From Fragilaria crotonensis (lineage: Eukaryota > Bacillariophyta > Fragilariophyceae > Fragilariales > Fragilariaceae): a DNA stretch of 64,000 nucleotides. Where the stretch lies: contig JAKSYS010000118.1 in NCBI GenBank assembly GCA_022925895.1, forward strand, positions 50,257 through 114,256, read 5' to 3'. A program made the translations under genes and the position numbers. The notes under the pieces are model-generated. The model was not told the origin of the DNA, made no database searches, and saw nothing but the letters and a program-made list of their open reading frames with translations. This document shows, in pieces, positions 52,922 to 64,000 of the stretch; positions within the stretch are counted from its first letter, which is position 1; each line of letters begins with the position of its first letter.

Positions 52922-52931
52922 CCCCTCTTGA
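52922..52931 (-). other. Polypurine tract of the Copia element
   Basis: The minus strand reads CAAGAGGGG immediately before TGTTAAAC, the start of the 3' LTR, one base after the RNase H stop region. This is the classical position and sequence type of the plus-strand primer. Confidence 0.75.
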
Positions 52932-52932
52932 A

Positions 52933-54519
52933 TCAAATCTCTGTAGATTCACTTGTAGATTGTAGCATGTGATCAGGAAGTGTACAGAAGACTTTGTCAA
53001 TGTGTTGATCAATTTTGGAAGAGACTTGTGTTTTTGTGAGGATGTCGGCAAGTTGAGAATCGCAAGGTATCCAATGTAGTTGATGTATACCGTCTTGTTG
53101 GCCTTGACGGACATAGTGGAAACGTCGTTCGATGTGACGAGTCTTGCGGGTTAATTTGCCGTTCTTGGCGATCTGCACAGTGGCTTCGTTGTCGATCATG
53201 AGAATCGATGGAATGGTTGGAAGACGCTGCATAGATTCGCGCCAATGTTTGGTTCCGAGATATGTCATGTCGTAGAGTAGCATCCGAATGTGAGCTGTGG
53301 CCATGGATGCAGAGCATGCGGCCATGTATTCGGCCTCGGACGTTGACATAGCAATTGGTGTTGGCATCGTAGAGTTGGCTTCGATGAGAGCACCGTTGTG
53401 AAAGATCATATAACCGACAGTAGAGCGGCCAGTGTCAGGGCAATCTTGCCAGCTGGCGTCGGAAAATACGGTTAAGTCGGAATGGGGAATGCGGTGTTGA
53501 CGACATATGTCGTAAACAGGGTTGGTCGTGGCATCCGGGTAGAACTTGATGGCATAATATGGGCGACGGCGTAGGTAGCCAATCAGCCAGATAAGAGCAC
53601 GGAAGTCGAGTTCGCCAGGGCAGACGCAGGCTTTTGCAAGTTTGCAGACTGCAAAGAGGATATCAGCACGGGTGTTGTAGGCAAGATAGAGTAGCGTACA
53701 TACAGCGGAGCGGAATGGGAGGCGTTTCTCGTGTTGTTCGACAACTTGTTTGTCATGATCGGTGACAGGTCGATTGTCTTTACTGAAGGTGTAATCCGGT
53801 GGGAATGGTGTTTCACGTTCAGGGAACTCGGAGTTGGGATCGTAACGTTGCAAAGTGTTGAGAACGTAGCGATGTTGGTCGAGTGTAGGTTTTGTCTTTG
53901 TGTTGATGGATACGCATTTGCAAGAACCATTGAGCAGGTCCAAGGAACTTGACGTCAAAGCGATTGCGGACAGATTCTTCGAATTCTTTTTCGATGGCGT
54001 CATTGCTGCCAGCGTAGAGCATGTCGTCGACAAAGAAGAGAAGGCGTAACCATTGGTTGTGTTTGTTGTAAAAGACAAAATAGGAGGGTTCAGACTGGGA
54101 TTGGATGAATCCTTTGGAGTAAAGCCATTCAGAGAATTCAATGTTCCAATATTTTCCAGAGTAAACAAGTCCATAGATTCCCTTGTTCAAAAGGGCTGGA
54201 GTTCCAAAGTATTTAGCATATTCAGGAAGTAATATGCATACTCAAGTGGAAGTCTGACAAAGTGGCGACCGATGACTTTGGCTTGTAGATATGCGCCAAT
54301 GAAGTCGGCACTTTTGAGAGTGCGGTGGGATGCACAGATTGTTGAGAGAAGTAACTTGACCCCTCTTGAAGATGCACAGGGTGACCATGTGTCCTCAAAA
54401 GGTTGAGGTACCTCAATTGGGATGGTGTTAGTTGTCTTGCTGGATTCAGGATTGTTTTCAGCATTGTCTTGTTTTTGTTGTTGGAGAAATTGCTGGTAAG
54501 CAGCTTTAGTTTTCTTCAA
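52933..54519 (-). pseudogene. Copia reverse transcriptase and RNase H, frame-broken
   Basis: Frame 54519-54187 holds the front of the reverse transcriptase (LKSADFIGAYLQAKVIGRHF). The next frame, from about 54190, has NKGIYGLVYSGKYWNIEF and the catalytic LLFFVDDMLYAGS (FVDD in place of YVDD). From 53930 on the main frame runs through RADILFAVCKLAKA, VFSDASWQDCPDTGRSTVGY, MSTSEAEYMAAC and SQLADILTKTQ to a stop at 52933, all RNase H landmarks. Two frame changes break the reverse transcriptase; RNase H is intact. Confidence 0.88.
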
Positions 54520-54672
54520 TCGTCGTTTTCCAAGTCGCCACGGGCGACAAGGCGAGCTTTAAGTTTTTCAAGTTTACCAGTTGCAGTTTGTTTTGCTTTC
54601 AAGACAAGTTTGACAGGGATGATGAGTTCATCTTTCCGGGTTGTTCACCCAGAATGAAGGTATCGTGGTCGA

Positions 54673-56406
54673 TTAAGTTCTTGATTTCCATGCGAATAGC
54701 ATGTAGCCAGGCATTGCGGACGTCATCGTCAAGTTTGAGAACGGCTTTGAAGGATTGCGGTTCAGGAGATACTTGTCCACTGGATCGTCGGTGGGCGAAG
54801 TTGTGGATGCGTCAACGGCAAGCATGGCAGTGTGGATGGGATCAACTGATGGCAGAGATTCAGCACACTCTTGGAAGTATAAAGTCATTTCCTTGTGAAG
54901 TGGGGTGTGTCTCAGTTGGTGAAAGGTCCAGTTGATCAGCTGAGGAGTTGGTGGTGTTGGTCCAGGAGAGATGTCAGATTCTGTGATGGGATCAGTGTCA
55001 TCAATATCATCTTCTGGATGGGCAGGGCTTGAAGGGCCATTGTCTTGTGCTTGTAAAAGTTGTTCAGAGTCATGGAGTTCTTCAAGATAGGTGGATGGTG
55101 TGATGCCTAGATTGGCAGCAGATCCGGTTTGGTGGACAATTGATGGTTCAGAGTTGTCCAAAGATTGGAGTCCATTGGGATCCAAGTGAGATCGGATGGG
55201 AATGGCTCCGGCAAAGGGCTTTGAATCGAAGGCAAGGGCAGAGCTGAAGTCTTCATCAAAGTAGGCGTCGCGAGTGATTACGATGCGCTGCGGATGATCA
55301 GGAGAGTAAACTAGCCATCCGGCTGAGTTCTCTGGAAATCCGATGAAGATACCACGGGAAGCACGTTGGAGTTGTTGCTTATAGGTAATCAGCTTGTTGC
55401 GGAAGGTCGGTTCGTAGCGCTTGAAGTAGACAGGGCATCCAAATACGCGGAAGTTGGCAAGGCTTGGTTTTCTGCCATAGCTGTATTGGAAGGGTGTGGT
55501 TGGGTTGCCATGTTGATCAGTCACATTCTTGGCTGGACAAGCATTAATAATGCTAACAGCATAGGCATGTGCATGATGGAAGAAGGCACCGCCAAGTCGG
55601 GCAGTGTTGAGAAGTACATTTGCAGTGTTGTGACTTCTCTCCATTTGGCTTCACAGATGCCATTCATTTCTTGGTGTTCTGGAGCAGCAGCTTCAAGTTT
55701 GATTCAAGGTTGTTGCATTCTGTGATGAATTTTGCAGATGTAAAGGCAGATCCGGCATCAGTACGGATGAAGCGGACGGACTTTGTGCGGCCAAGTAGTT
55801 CTGTCTGAGTAAGCCAGGACTTAAGGGCTGTGATGATGGATGTGGTGCTTTCAGTTGGAAGTCCTATCCAGCCAGTTAGCTTGCCAGGTGTTGTGACAAT
55901 AAAGAGGTAGGCTGAATAGTTTGTTGCAGTGGTGAGTCCAAACCGAAGGGGTTTCTCATGAGATCAAGGTGAAGTTGGTGAAACGGTTCTGAGCCTTGTC
56001 TGAGAGGATTTTGCTGCGAGCGTGTTTTGGCTAATCGAGATACGAATTGGCCAAGTGTTTTTGTCAATCGCAGGCGAGTGTATGATCATTCCAAGCGTGA
56101 TGCAGGGATCCGGTCATGAGATTGCGGAAATTTCTGCGCAAGGCGACGGGATATGGTCTCAAGAGGCAAAGAAGTTGTTGGTCTTGAGGTGTCAGCTTGT
56201 GTAGGATCAACATGTTGGTCAAATGCAGGGGAGAAGGAAGTTTCATCAGGTGTGGTGTCCACAGGTTGTGCCATGGTAGAAAAGGCATTCTGTGTTGGGA
56301 GTTCATGCAGGAGCAGGGGCCATGTGTATTTTGAATTGTTTGGGAACTGGATTGTAGTGGCTCTGTTCTGGATGATGACTGTGAAATTCTGGGTTGCAGA
56401 GATGGT
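54673..56406 (-). pseudogene. Copia integrase region, frame-broken
   Basis: Integrase pieces appear in different frames: SRRLAQKFPQSHDR (zinc-binding region), HQLHLDLMRNPFG with the first Asp, FIRTDAGSAFTS with the second Asp, NGICEAKW in place of the Glu block, then a long open frame from 55644 to 54673 with PTTPFQYSYGRKPSLANFRVFGCPVYF and GIFIGFPENSAGWLVYSP, the usual integrase tail. Several frame changes and an in-frame stop near 55645-55760 break the reading. Confidence 0.82.
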
Positions 56407-56408
56407 TG

Positions 56409-58606
56409 TCAGGAAAGAAGGCGGTGGCTGAGACCTTCAATATAATAAACATCAGTTAGGCCAAGGATAGACTTTTGTCCTTCATCAGAGGTGAAGTAGC
56501 AGTCAGTGGTTCCTTTGAATGTTGAGATCTTGGTGGTTCCGTCAGCAAGAGAGACAGGGATGTGGCAGGCTTCAACATCACGAAGGTCGCTGAAAACGGG
56601 TGTATAATGACATGTGGCACCACTGTCAGGTAGCCAGTTGTCAAGACTTGGTGGTCCAAATCTTTGATGTGTTGATAAGGGGTCTTCAGGGAAGAGTTCT
56701 GTTGAGCCTGTGTTGGGTGGAGAGTTTGGTGCTGATGGTAAGAAATCATTGTTGAGCAATGCTCTGTTGATTTCCATCTGAGGAGCATTGACATCAGGCC
56801 ATGAGGTAACTGCAGATGGGCCATTGAAGGTGCCCTGGAGGTCACAGGTGGCCATGTATGCTTGATGGTGAAAAGCATGGGAGTTAGAAGCAGTTGAGTC
56901 AGTAATGAAGTAAGCACGCTGGTTGCGGGGTGCTGCATTTTCATTGTTTGGATTTCTGGGCGGCGGTCCTCCACGGTTGTTCTGGTTAGTTGATGAGCGA
57001 TTGGCGGTTATGCATCGATTAGCATAGTGGCCAAGTCTACCACAGTTATTGCATACAATATTTGCAGCATTGGATGTGTTAGGGTTTCGTCTCACAGCTG
57101 GTGTGTTGTTTGGAGGGCGCCGTTGATTTCCATTGTTTGAAGATATCGGTCTGAGAGGAGGGCGTGAGCCGCGATTCTGTTGTTGAAAAGGGCGAGATTG
57201 TTGTGGTGTGCTTCTGCGATCATTGTTGTTATGTTGTCTTGGTGGTGCAGGAGCTTGATTCGGTCCTCGATTGTTTGGTCGATGCGGTGGTCTGTTGTTT
57301 GAAGCAGTGTACGGTCGCATCATAGAACTGAAGGCATGTTGTTGGCGTGGTGTGAAAACGCGCGTTGTGCCTTGGCGAGGGCGAGAGGATTGGTTTGAAA
57401 ACGGTTGACGTGCAGAATTTGCATGCTGGTTGTAATTGCGTTGATTTTGGGAAGGGAGAGTGAGTCCACGCGAGTCGTCGATGTTCAGCAAATGGCTCTC
57501 AAGTTCCGCAAAAGTGGGTAGTTCTTCGTCATTCAACTCAGCTCGACGGATGTCGGCGTCAAAACGTTGGTAGGAAGCAGCATAAAAGTGGTGATTGCTG
57601 CCGCCACGGATGGTTCGCTTGATAATGTCGGCATCGGTGTTAGGGATACCGGCATGATAGCAGTCGCGCGTTAGAGTCCGAATGCGATTCAAGTATGATG
57701 TCGCAACTTCTTGGTGACCTTGTTTGATCGAGTAGAAGGATTCGCGCGTGCGTTCAATGTGATCTTGGGTGAGTGGAGCACAATGACGTCTTAGAGTCAG
57801 AATGGCAGTTCTGGCATCAGGTGGACAGTCAATGATGTGCTTCTGGCAAGGATCACTGATGTTGGTGAAGATCAGGTTGTAGAGTGCTGTGCCAATGCAT
57901 GGATGGGAGTAGCTGATTTGCTTTGGCCAGAGGTCAAAGACATTGCGTGTCCATGGAGATATGTTGCAAACAATTCGAAGGTTGTCCATAAAGGCATTGA
58001 ACTGACGTCGTCGTTGGAGAAGATCACTTGGATAGTTCAGCTTTCGAAGGTTTGCAGTCTTGGCGTATTTCAGGAGCGTTCTTGTCAGATCTTCAATCGG
58101 AGGATATGTGAAGTCGGTTCTTGTTGATGAAGTCAGGGCATCAGGAGAACCTAAGGGAATCTGAGGCGGTCCGTTGTCGTCTTCTTGTTCGTCGTCTTGG
58201 TCGTCGTCGTCGAAGAATGTCTCTTGTCTTGGCGGGTAAGCGAACGTTGGGTGAGTTTCTGAGCGTTTTGTCGGTAACGGAGCGTTTGGTCTTGACGTTG
58301 GTGTTTTGGGAACAATTTCAGCGGGTGGAGGCTGGGTTTGGTCTGCTGTGTCGGACAAGGGGGTTTTTGGTGTTAGAATTTGTCCGACTGCACGTGACAG
58401 ACGCTGCAAGGGATTCGACGGATTTTCTGTCGGATTTTGTTGCGAAGTGTCAATAAAAGGAGCAGGAGTGTCAGAAATGGGTGAGTTTTCAGGAATTGCT
58501 GACGTTTCATGTTCTGTTTCGTCAATTTCGGTAGAACTGTCTGAGTTTTCAGGATTGGGGTTGCAGGTTCGATTCCCGGTTGTTTTCCGGTAGAAGCGAT
58601 GATCTG
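56409..58606 (-). CDS. Copia gag-protease region
   Basis: Open from 58606 to a stop at 56409. The first ATG-like start is not evident; the frame may continue from the upstream region. A Pro/Asp-rich head is followed by the helical gag domain (YPSDLLQRRRQFNAFMDNL ... YNLIFTNI ... RESFYSIKQG ... SYLNRIRTLTRDC). A Gln/Arg/Asn-rich basic stretch comes next. The zinc knuckle CNNCGRLGHYANRC is intact (CX2CX4HX4C). The protease active site WLPDSGATCHYTP is intact. The frame stops just after GLSHRLLS, where integrase should go on. Confidence 0.9.
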
Positions 58607-61600
58607 CGTGTTAGAACAACTAATGCATTGTGTTCAAGAGGACATTGTTGTTTTTCCAAATCATATCTAATTACATTGCAATTATCCTCTGTTGCTACAT
58701 TCACATCATTGTGTCTGTGGCCAGGAGGGATAAGTGAGTTGCAAGTAATAGATTTGGCTGTGCTTTCATTGTCAGAACACAAGGAACTGGACTCACCAGG
58801 AATGACATTAAGGAGTAATTCTGGGGTCTTGTTTGTGTATGGGTATTCTGGGTGATTGTGCTGTTGCCAGAAAAATGAAAAGCGATTGTGTTTGATCTGA
58901 TCAGTCGGCTTTTGGAGGGCGTCTTGAAGATGTGGCAAGGCCCAAGCGCGGTAGACATTGTCGGATCCACGTTTCGTGGTGATAACTTGGATAAGTCTGA
59001 TAGCAAGATCAAGGGGAACAGTGTGAGGATCATCAACAACATGGTGGACAGGGTTTGACTGGCGCCAAAGTTGACTGGGATTGTTAGGACATGCCCATTG
59101 ATTTGCTTCATAGTTTGCAGTCATAGGAATGCAAGCTTGAGTCTGAAAAAGGGCTTGAACTGTGGTTGAAGTGTAGGGTTCAACATTGCCATTTCTGTGA
59201 TCAAAATGATGGGCAGATTGCCAGAATCATAGATGATAGGGAAGGTGTGTGCTCCTTCCTTTGGAATAGGCAGTTCAACTTGAGATCCAGAGGTGTAGGA
59301 TGGGTTCTCTGAGTGTGTACCTTGGAAGATGAGAACATTGGATGGTTCTGGGGTCTGCGGTAGCACACGTTGGGGATCGATAACATCAAGAGTCTTGACA
59401 ACACGGAAGAGTAGATACTCATGATCTGGTAGAAAGTCGATCGAGTAGTTGTAGGTGTTGGTAGAAATTGGGATGAAGTGGGACTTGTCCGAGGAATATT
59501 GATGGTTTCCAGCGGGGATGTCGATCTCTTGGAGGTAATTTGGAGATATATCTCGACAAATCACAAAGTTCACTGCTAGGGTGGTAGCAGGGTTCATTGC
59601 ATAGGTAGTGTTGCCATGGAGCTGCTCAGTTGTAGGTAGAGTAGCCATTGGGAAGGCAGAGCAATGGTAGTTGAAGATCATGTCAGCTGGGGGTAGGGCT
59701 CCAAGAATGATGTTGGTAGGTTGCAAATCTGGGTCATCACCATTGGTGACCTTGGTAGAGAGAGATGCATGGTGTTGGAGGGCAGCTGAGATGAGGGACC
59801 TTGCAGCTGAGAGCTTCTAGGTGGGATTTCGGGAGATGGGTCACCAAAGCCGTTCACAAGCGGAGAATAAGTGAAGGCAAATAGTGAGGTTGAGCCAAAG
59901 TTGGTAGGATGCTCATTGTAGGATGAGCGTTGGCTGTCTTGTCGCTTGTCGAAGGGGTTGGAAGCAACTTGCTGGTCTTGGAAGAAAGTGTGAATGAATG
60001 CAGGGACGTCTCTGAAATTACTTCGGTTGGGAAATAAACGCAGTGCTGTCGCAAAGGATGGCACATTCGGATGATATCAGAGAGGTCATGTGGCATGAAC
60101 TTGAAAGTGGAATCTTGACTTGAAGGGTAGGTCAGAAAGTGAACAAGATGCAGTGTCTTGAAGGCATAGAGAATGGCAAGGGCACATTCATGGCCTGGGG
60201 TGTCTGGCTCATGATCAGTCAGGAGACTCAGATAAGAGGCAGGGGTGCCATCTGGGAAGTTAGTTTGGAGCAATTCAGCAGGTAAATTGTCCATGACTAA
60301 GTTGGTTGTCCTGTTCAAAGTGTGTTGCATACATTGGATGTACTCAATGCTGTCATCATTGTCAGCAATAGTTGTATGATCCACAGTTAGGACGGGGTGA
60401 AGTTCGCGGAAGAAATGACGTAGGTGGTCCGTAGTGAGGTCACGGATACATTTCTTGGTCGCGGCGTCCGATTGGATGTATCGGAGGCAGAAGGATGCAG
60501 CGGTGATGCTAACGTCAACGCATGCAGGTAGATTGCGCATGGTGACTGGCCCATTAACATTATCCTGCAAAGTTGCATCAGGGTAATATAGAAGGGCGGC
60601 ATGAGGGTTAGTCCTTGAGTCAAGCTCAGAGGAGTGCTGCAGGAAGGGCACATGGTGGATTGGGTCCAATGTGCTGTCTGTCGGTAGGGGACAAACGGGG
60701 TGTCAAGTCGGTAGGGATCCGTAGGGTGATCACTTGACATGGCTTCGACGAAGTTGGTGATGCCTGTAGTCGTAGAAAGGCAGTCGTAGGCGCCGTCGGT
60801 GGCGGTGAAGTGGGAGAATAAAGGCGAAAAAGTTTCGGATGCAAACGTGAAGGGAGATGGATGTCTGTCGAAGCTGAAGGGCGTTGGAATCCTAAAAGCT
60901 TCAGGGTCTTGAATGAGACGTGAGGCGTTGCACGCGGTAGATGATGTCTCGTAGTCGTCGCTGTCGACGATGGGATGAAAAATATGAGGGTCTTCAGAGA
61001 TGGGTTGAAAATAAAAGGGGTTGCAGTTTGTAGGGGCTGCAGTTTTCTTGGATGAAAAATTGTGATATGTGACTGACGAAAAGCGGGTAGTTTTCTTGTT
61101 CGTCTTGTCTGTCTCACCGTAGATCTTGGTGTCCGGGCGATGGAAGGCGGACATTGCGTGTGGCTGTGCTGGAAACGTAGACGTCAGCATGTCCACAGAC
61201 GCGTGGGTGGTGTCCGTGGGAGGGCAATTCGACGTAGGGAATTTCGATTTCGTCCTGGGGAGGAGTCTTGATGAATATTTCGTCCATTGGTTTTGTTCGG
61301 ATTCCGTCTGTAAGGCAGTGTGAGGAGTACATGACGTACGTGTGAGTTCAGGCATGTACAAATGCACGCTACGTCTACTACTCAGCGCAGGCGGCGAGTA
61401 GATAGAGGTATTGGCTGACATGTTAACTACAGCAAGGACATTTTCGCAAATGTCGTCGTTGAAGTTGGGGTTAACGGCATTTTCGATTCCGGGATCGCGC
61501 TCGGACATCGGACCAATGCCGTCGTTGTGACCGGGGCCATTGATGGCGTCACCGTGGACGGGGGTGTTCTCGTCGGGGAGACTGGTGACTGAAATGCCGC

Positions 61601-62758
61601 GAGTGCGGCCGGAGGTTGTGCTGGGCGGAGTCCCAGGGAAGAACACTCTGCCGCGGTGTATGACCGCATTGATGCGGTGTGGGTAGAAACGGGTAGCGTG
61701 CCCAGGCGTAGAAGGGCAGTACTCGCGGAAGAACTGTTCGTCTGTCGTAGAGACCGCCGTAAAAACAGTACCAGGAGGAAAAACCACATGTTCTGGCGTC
61801 GCGGGTGTATACTCGTTGTCGGCGCCATACATGAATTTGCGTTTTTTGGAATGGTTGTCATCCATTTCTGCCGTCACTGTTTCGTCTCGTTCTCCGCCAA
61901 TTTCTGGCGGATTAAGGTCAGTGAGGTCTTGTTCGAAAGCTCTTTCGTCGCCGGAGAGGATGGCGTCGTCAGAATTCTCGGGAGAGCGTCTTCGGGGAGC
62001 ACGGTAGTGAAACGTGCGTTTTCTTGAAATAACTTGATGGGCTTCGCGGTTTCGACGATTTCTCTACGAGTAATCGTCGGATTGCGGATTGGAGAAGTGC
62101 ATTGGAAAGCACTTTCGGAGACGGTTCGAATGGTACCCTCTTGTCGTTGGAGAGGTCTTCGGCGTTGAACGCCGGGATCTTGAAAGAGTCGCATTTCGCG
62201 ACTTCATTGTCCTTGTTCTTGATGATTGTGATGGTATTATCAGATCTAACACGTTGTTTCTTGATAGGCCTTTCGTAGGAGGCGAGTGGGGAGTCTTCTT
62301 GGCGCGGGAGGAGGTGGGAGGAGTGTTATTGCGCGCGTCGTCGTCATTGTCGTTTTGGGTTCGGCGGCTTCGATGTCGTTGGTGGCGCCGTTTGCGTTGG
62401 AAATAGAATGGGAGCGACCCATTTCGGTAGATCCTGCTTCGTTGGAGGGTTTGCAGGCGTAGGTAACCCTGGTCTTGGTGTCTTGGGCGCGTTCTTGCTC
62501 GACGATTGCAAGGAAACGCGAGATCTCGGCGGACTCTTGCTCAGGAGTCAGGGCCGTGCGAGCGCGCTGAAAATCGCCTGGAGCCTTGTTGGTGCTCTTC
62601 TTGGGCGTGAAGGTGTTAGTTCCAGCTGTAGGATAAGTGTTAGTGAAGTGGTTAGAAGTTGCAGCATAGATGTTTGAAGTGTTGCAAGGTAGAACAGCAT
62701 TTTTGAGTGCATCAAAAGGAGCTGCAAAATCGCCGTCGGCGGCGACGTAGTTCGCCAT
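58549..62758 (-). pseudogene. Extra long coding region upstream of gag, unknown protein
   Basis: From an ATG at 62758 (start MANYVAADGDF) protein-like sequence continues for about 4.2 kb to 58549, some 1,400 codons, but the open frame changes at least six times (for example near 62250, 62080, 61980, 60670, 60060, 59700 and 59120). The parts are rich in Thr, Pro, Asn and His, with a Lys/Arg patch (HSKKRKFMYG, start near 61861) and a helical-looking stretch around 60420-60100 (HFFRELHPVLTVDHTTIAD, FKTLHLVHFL). Reading across the shifts gives no stop other than those made by the frame changes, suggesting one former open reading frame. No known domain recognised. It ends where the gag frame begins and may once have been continuous with it. 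Confidence 0.65.
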
Positions 62759-63091
62759 GTGCTTCGTAGGTTTCACACAATGGGGGAGGAGGGTTGGCCT
62801 TGGTTGGAGGCGAACGGGTGGGCGCTGGGTTGGCCATGGTGAGTGTTGCAAAGTTGAGGATGAAGTGTTAGTTGGGTGAGAACAGTTTTGCAAAAAAAAG
62901 TGAGCGCAAGGAATGAGAATTTCTTTCTCCCAGCAGTAGGGACATGTACTGCTGGTATTGGGTGAGGGCTGGAATGAAAAGAACAAGGGTTAGAGCAATT
63001 TAAATCGGTGCTAGGCACCAGATTTAAATTGAGACAGGTCGGAGTTTCCGGGGAGGGAACCCGGCGACCGGTCAGGATATGGGCCAGGACG

Positions 63092-63110
63092 GGGGTCTGG
63101 CGAGCAACCA
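63092..63110 (-). other. Primer binding site of the Copia element
   Basis: Directly after the 5' LTR, the minus strand reads TGGTTGCTCGCCAGACCCC. It begins with TGG, the complement of a tRNA CCA end, as expected for a retrotransposon primer site. The matching tRNA was not identified. Confidence 0.6.
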
Positions 63111-63999
63111 TGATATGGTTCGGGTTAACGGAACCTAGCGACGCGCAGGTCGGCATAGGGTTCGGGTTAAGAACCAGGACGTAACCGTTACGGGGTACGC
63201 CCCCAGTAGGTAAGTGTCTAGTACGACACTGACTACTGCTCAGTTCATCTATAAACGGTACAGCTACGCAGTGCTGTCTACCGCTACAGATAACGATACA
63301 TGTACTATCTGTCGTTCTATCGCTACACGTATGTGCGAGAGACTGACTAGTATAAATATCGCGTGTCGTATAGTGGGCACTGTCTATTAGTTTATCGTTA
63401 TGTACAGTAACGGTAAACTCAGACGTGCGCGTACTATCGACGGGCAGAGAAGTTGTGTGCGAAAGGTACTGTTGTACCGGTCGCCGTGTTGTGTTGTGTT
63501 GTCGTTATTGTTGTAGTGAGTACCGTCGTACTCACTACGTATATTGTACAGCACGGTATATATGATGTCATGACGGCGGGTAAAAACGCGTCATGGTCGA
63601 TCATCATCATCGTGCGAAAAATATGTGCAGTAAGTAAAAGGTGAGTGACACTAAATATGAAAAATTGACAATTGTGGGAAAAAGGAAGGGCGACCGAAAT
63701 GAGGTCTGATGAAAGTGTTCCTTGGAACAATGAGGAACACTCCTCATATCAATCACGGTCAGCAGCGTACGGCTGCGTTGTTTTTCGTAAACGAGGCGTT
63801 GAGCGTCGTTTGAAAATCAATGTTCAAACTCGAGGAACAAGATGAACATGATTTGAATCGACGTGAGTTTTGATTCCAGTCGTGCAGTGTCGCACTGGTT
63901 ACTGGAGCACGGATGTAATGTTTTACTGTGCATGCGAGCGACAGTAATTAGGGATAGGGATAATAGAAAAATATGTAGGGCGATACGGAATGTTTAACA
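63111..63999 (-). repeat. 5' LTR of the Copia element
   Basis: 889 bases with the same ends as the LTR at 52021-52921. The last base of the window (64000) is the first flanking base. This LTR would start transcription of the element on the minus strand. Confidence 0.93.
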
Positions 64000-64000
64000 G

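Larger units (their letters stand above)
52021..63999 (-). mobile_element. Complete Copia-type LTR retrotransposon with an extra long coding region before gag
   Basis: 11,979 bases, transcribed on the minus strand. Two near-identical LTRs, TG...CA ends, a primer binding site, a polypurine tract and gag, protease, integrase, reverse transcriptase and RNase H in Copia order identify it. The internal part is about 10.2 kb, roughly twice that of usual Copia elements, because about 4.2 kb of unrecognised coding DNA precedes gag. The left flank is GAATC and the single base after the right LTR is G, compatible with a 5-base target duplication that the window cuts off. The coding parts are broken by several frame changes. 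Confidence 0.92.

Noticed and set aside
58560-58585. tRNA T-arm-like sequence GGTTCGATTCCCGG
   Set aside because: The T-stem pairs badly and no matching D-arm, anticodon arm or acceptor stem surrounds it. It lies in retrotransposon coding sequence.

Overview
The window looks like nuclear DNA of a diatom, most likely a pennate one. The genes use the standard code and lie on both strands. Several are broken by short GT-AG introns (63 to 132 bases, with one of about 420). Two proteins carry a signal peptide followed by a plastid-type motif ending in Phe (SAF, SSF), as in algae with secondary plastids. There is a DUF6824-type protein, known mainly from diatoms and relatives, and the Copia elements resemble the diatom CoDi lineages. 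The species cannot be named from the sequence alone. No tRNA, rRNA or CRISPR locus was recognised.

Layout. 1-2722 is the 3' half of a Copia polyprotein, cut by the window edge. 3151-7745 holds a DUF707-like protein, a decayed Copia gag-protease relict and a carbohydrate sulfotransferase. 8070-9774 holds a 477-base fold-back element and a dead hAT-like transposase. 11093-25398 is a gene-rich stretch: a convergent pair of secreted paralogues, a WD40 protein, a GT60-type glycosyltransferase, a second type II membrane protein, a Sel1-repeat protein, two Lys/Glu-rich secreted paralogues and an ASNSD1-like protein. 25642-28555 is a terminal-inverted-repeat (TIR) element that contains a 19-unit palindromic minisatellite. 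29144-41074 is again gene-rich: a DnaJ-type zinc finger protein, a probably plastid UDP-sugar pyrophosphorylase, a plastid M41-like protease, a fucosyltransferase-like protein, an SLC35B1-type nucleotide-sugar transporter and a secreted protein. 42991-46455 holds a small MITE directly next to a pogo-like DNA transposon. 46930-51330 holds the proteasome subunit beta type-1 gene, a PLP homeostasis protein gene and a DUF6824 gene. 52021-63999 is one complete, minus-strand, 12-kb LTR retrotransposon; the window ends one base past its LTR.

Functional theme. About seven of the roughly nineteen host genes concern glycan building: putative Golgi type II transferases, a sulfotransferase, the pyrophosphorylase that makes UDP-sugars, and a UDP-sugar-type transporter. 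Secreted Lys-rich and Cys-containing proteins sit among them. This would fit cell-wall or secretory-pathway work, but physical proximity is the only link seen.

Most unusual. The 12-kb Copia element carries about 4.2 kb of extra, unrecognised coding sequence between its primer binding site and its gag gene, an arrangement reminiscent of Ogre (Ty3) elements but on a Copia backbone. Also notable are a TIR family shared by two loci, a minisatellite whose palindrome arms co-vary, a strong excess of the tetramer GTAC in gene-free DNA, and a 23-base identical block upstream of two paralogous genes. Two conserved host genes show what look like single-base deletions, and a third has an unexplained frame change, so indel errors in the assembly should be considered before calling genes dead.
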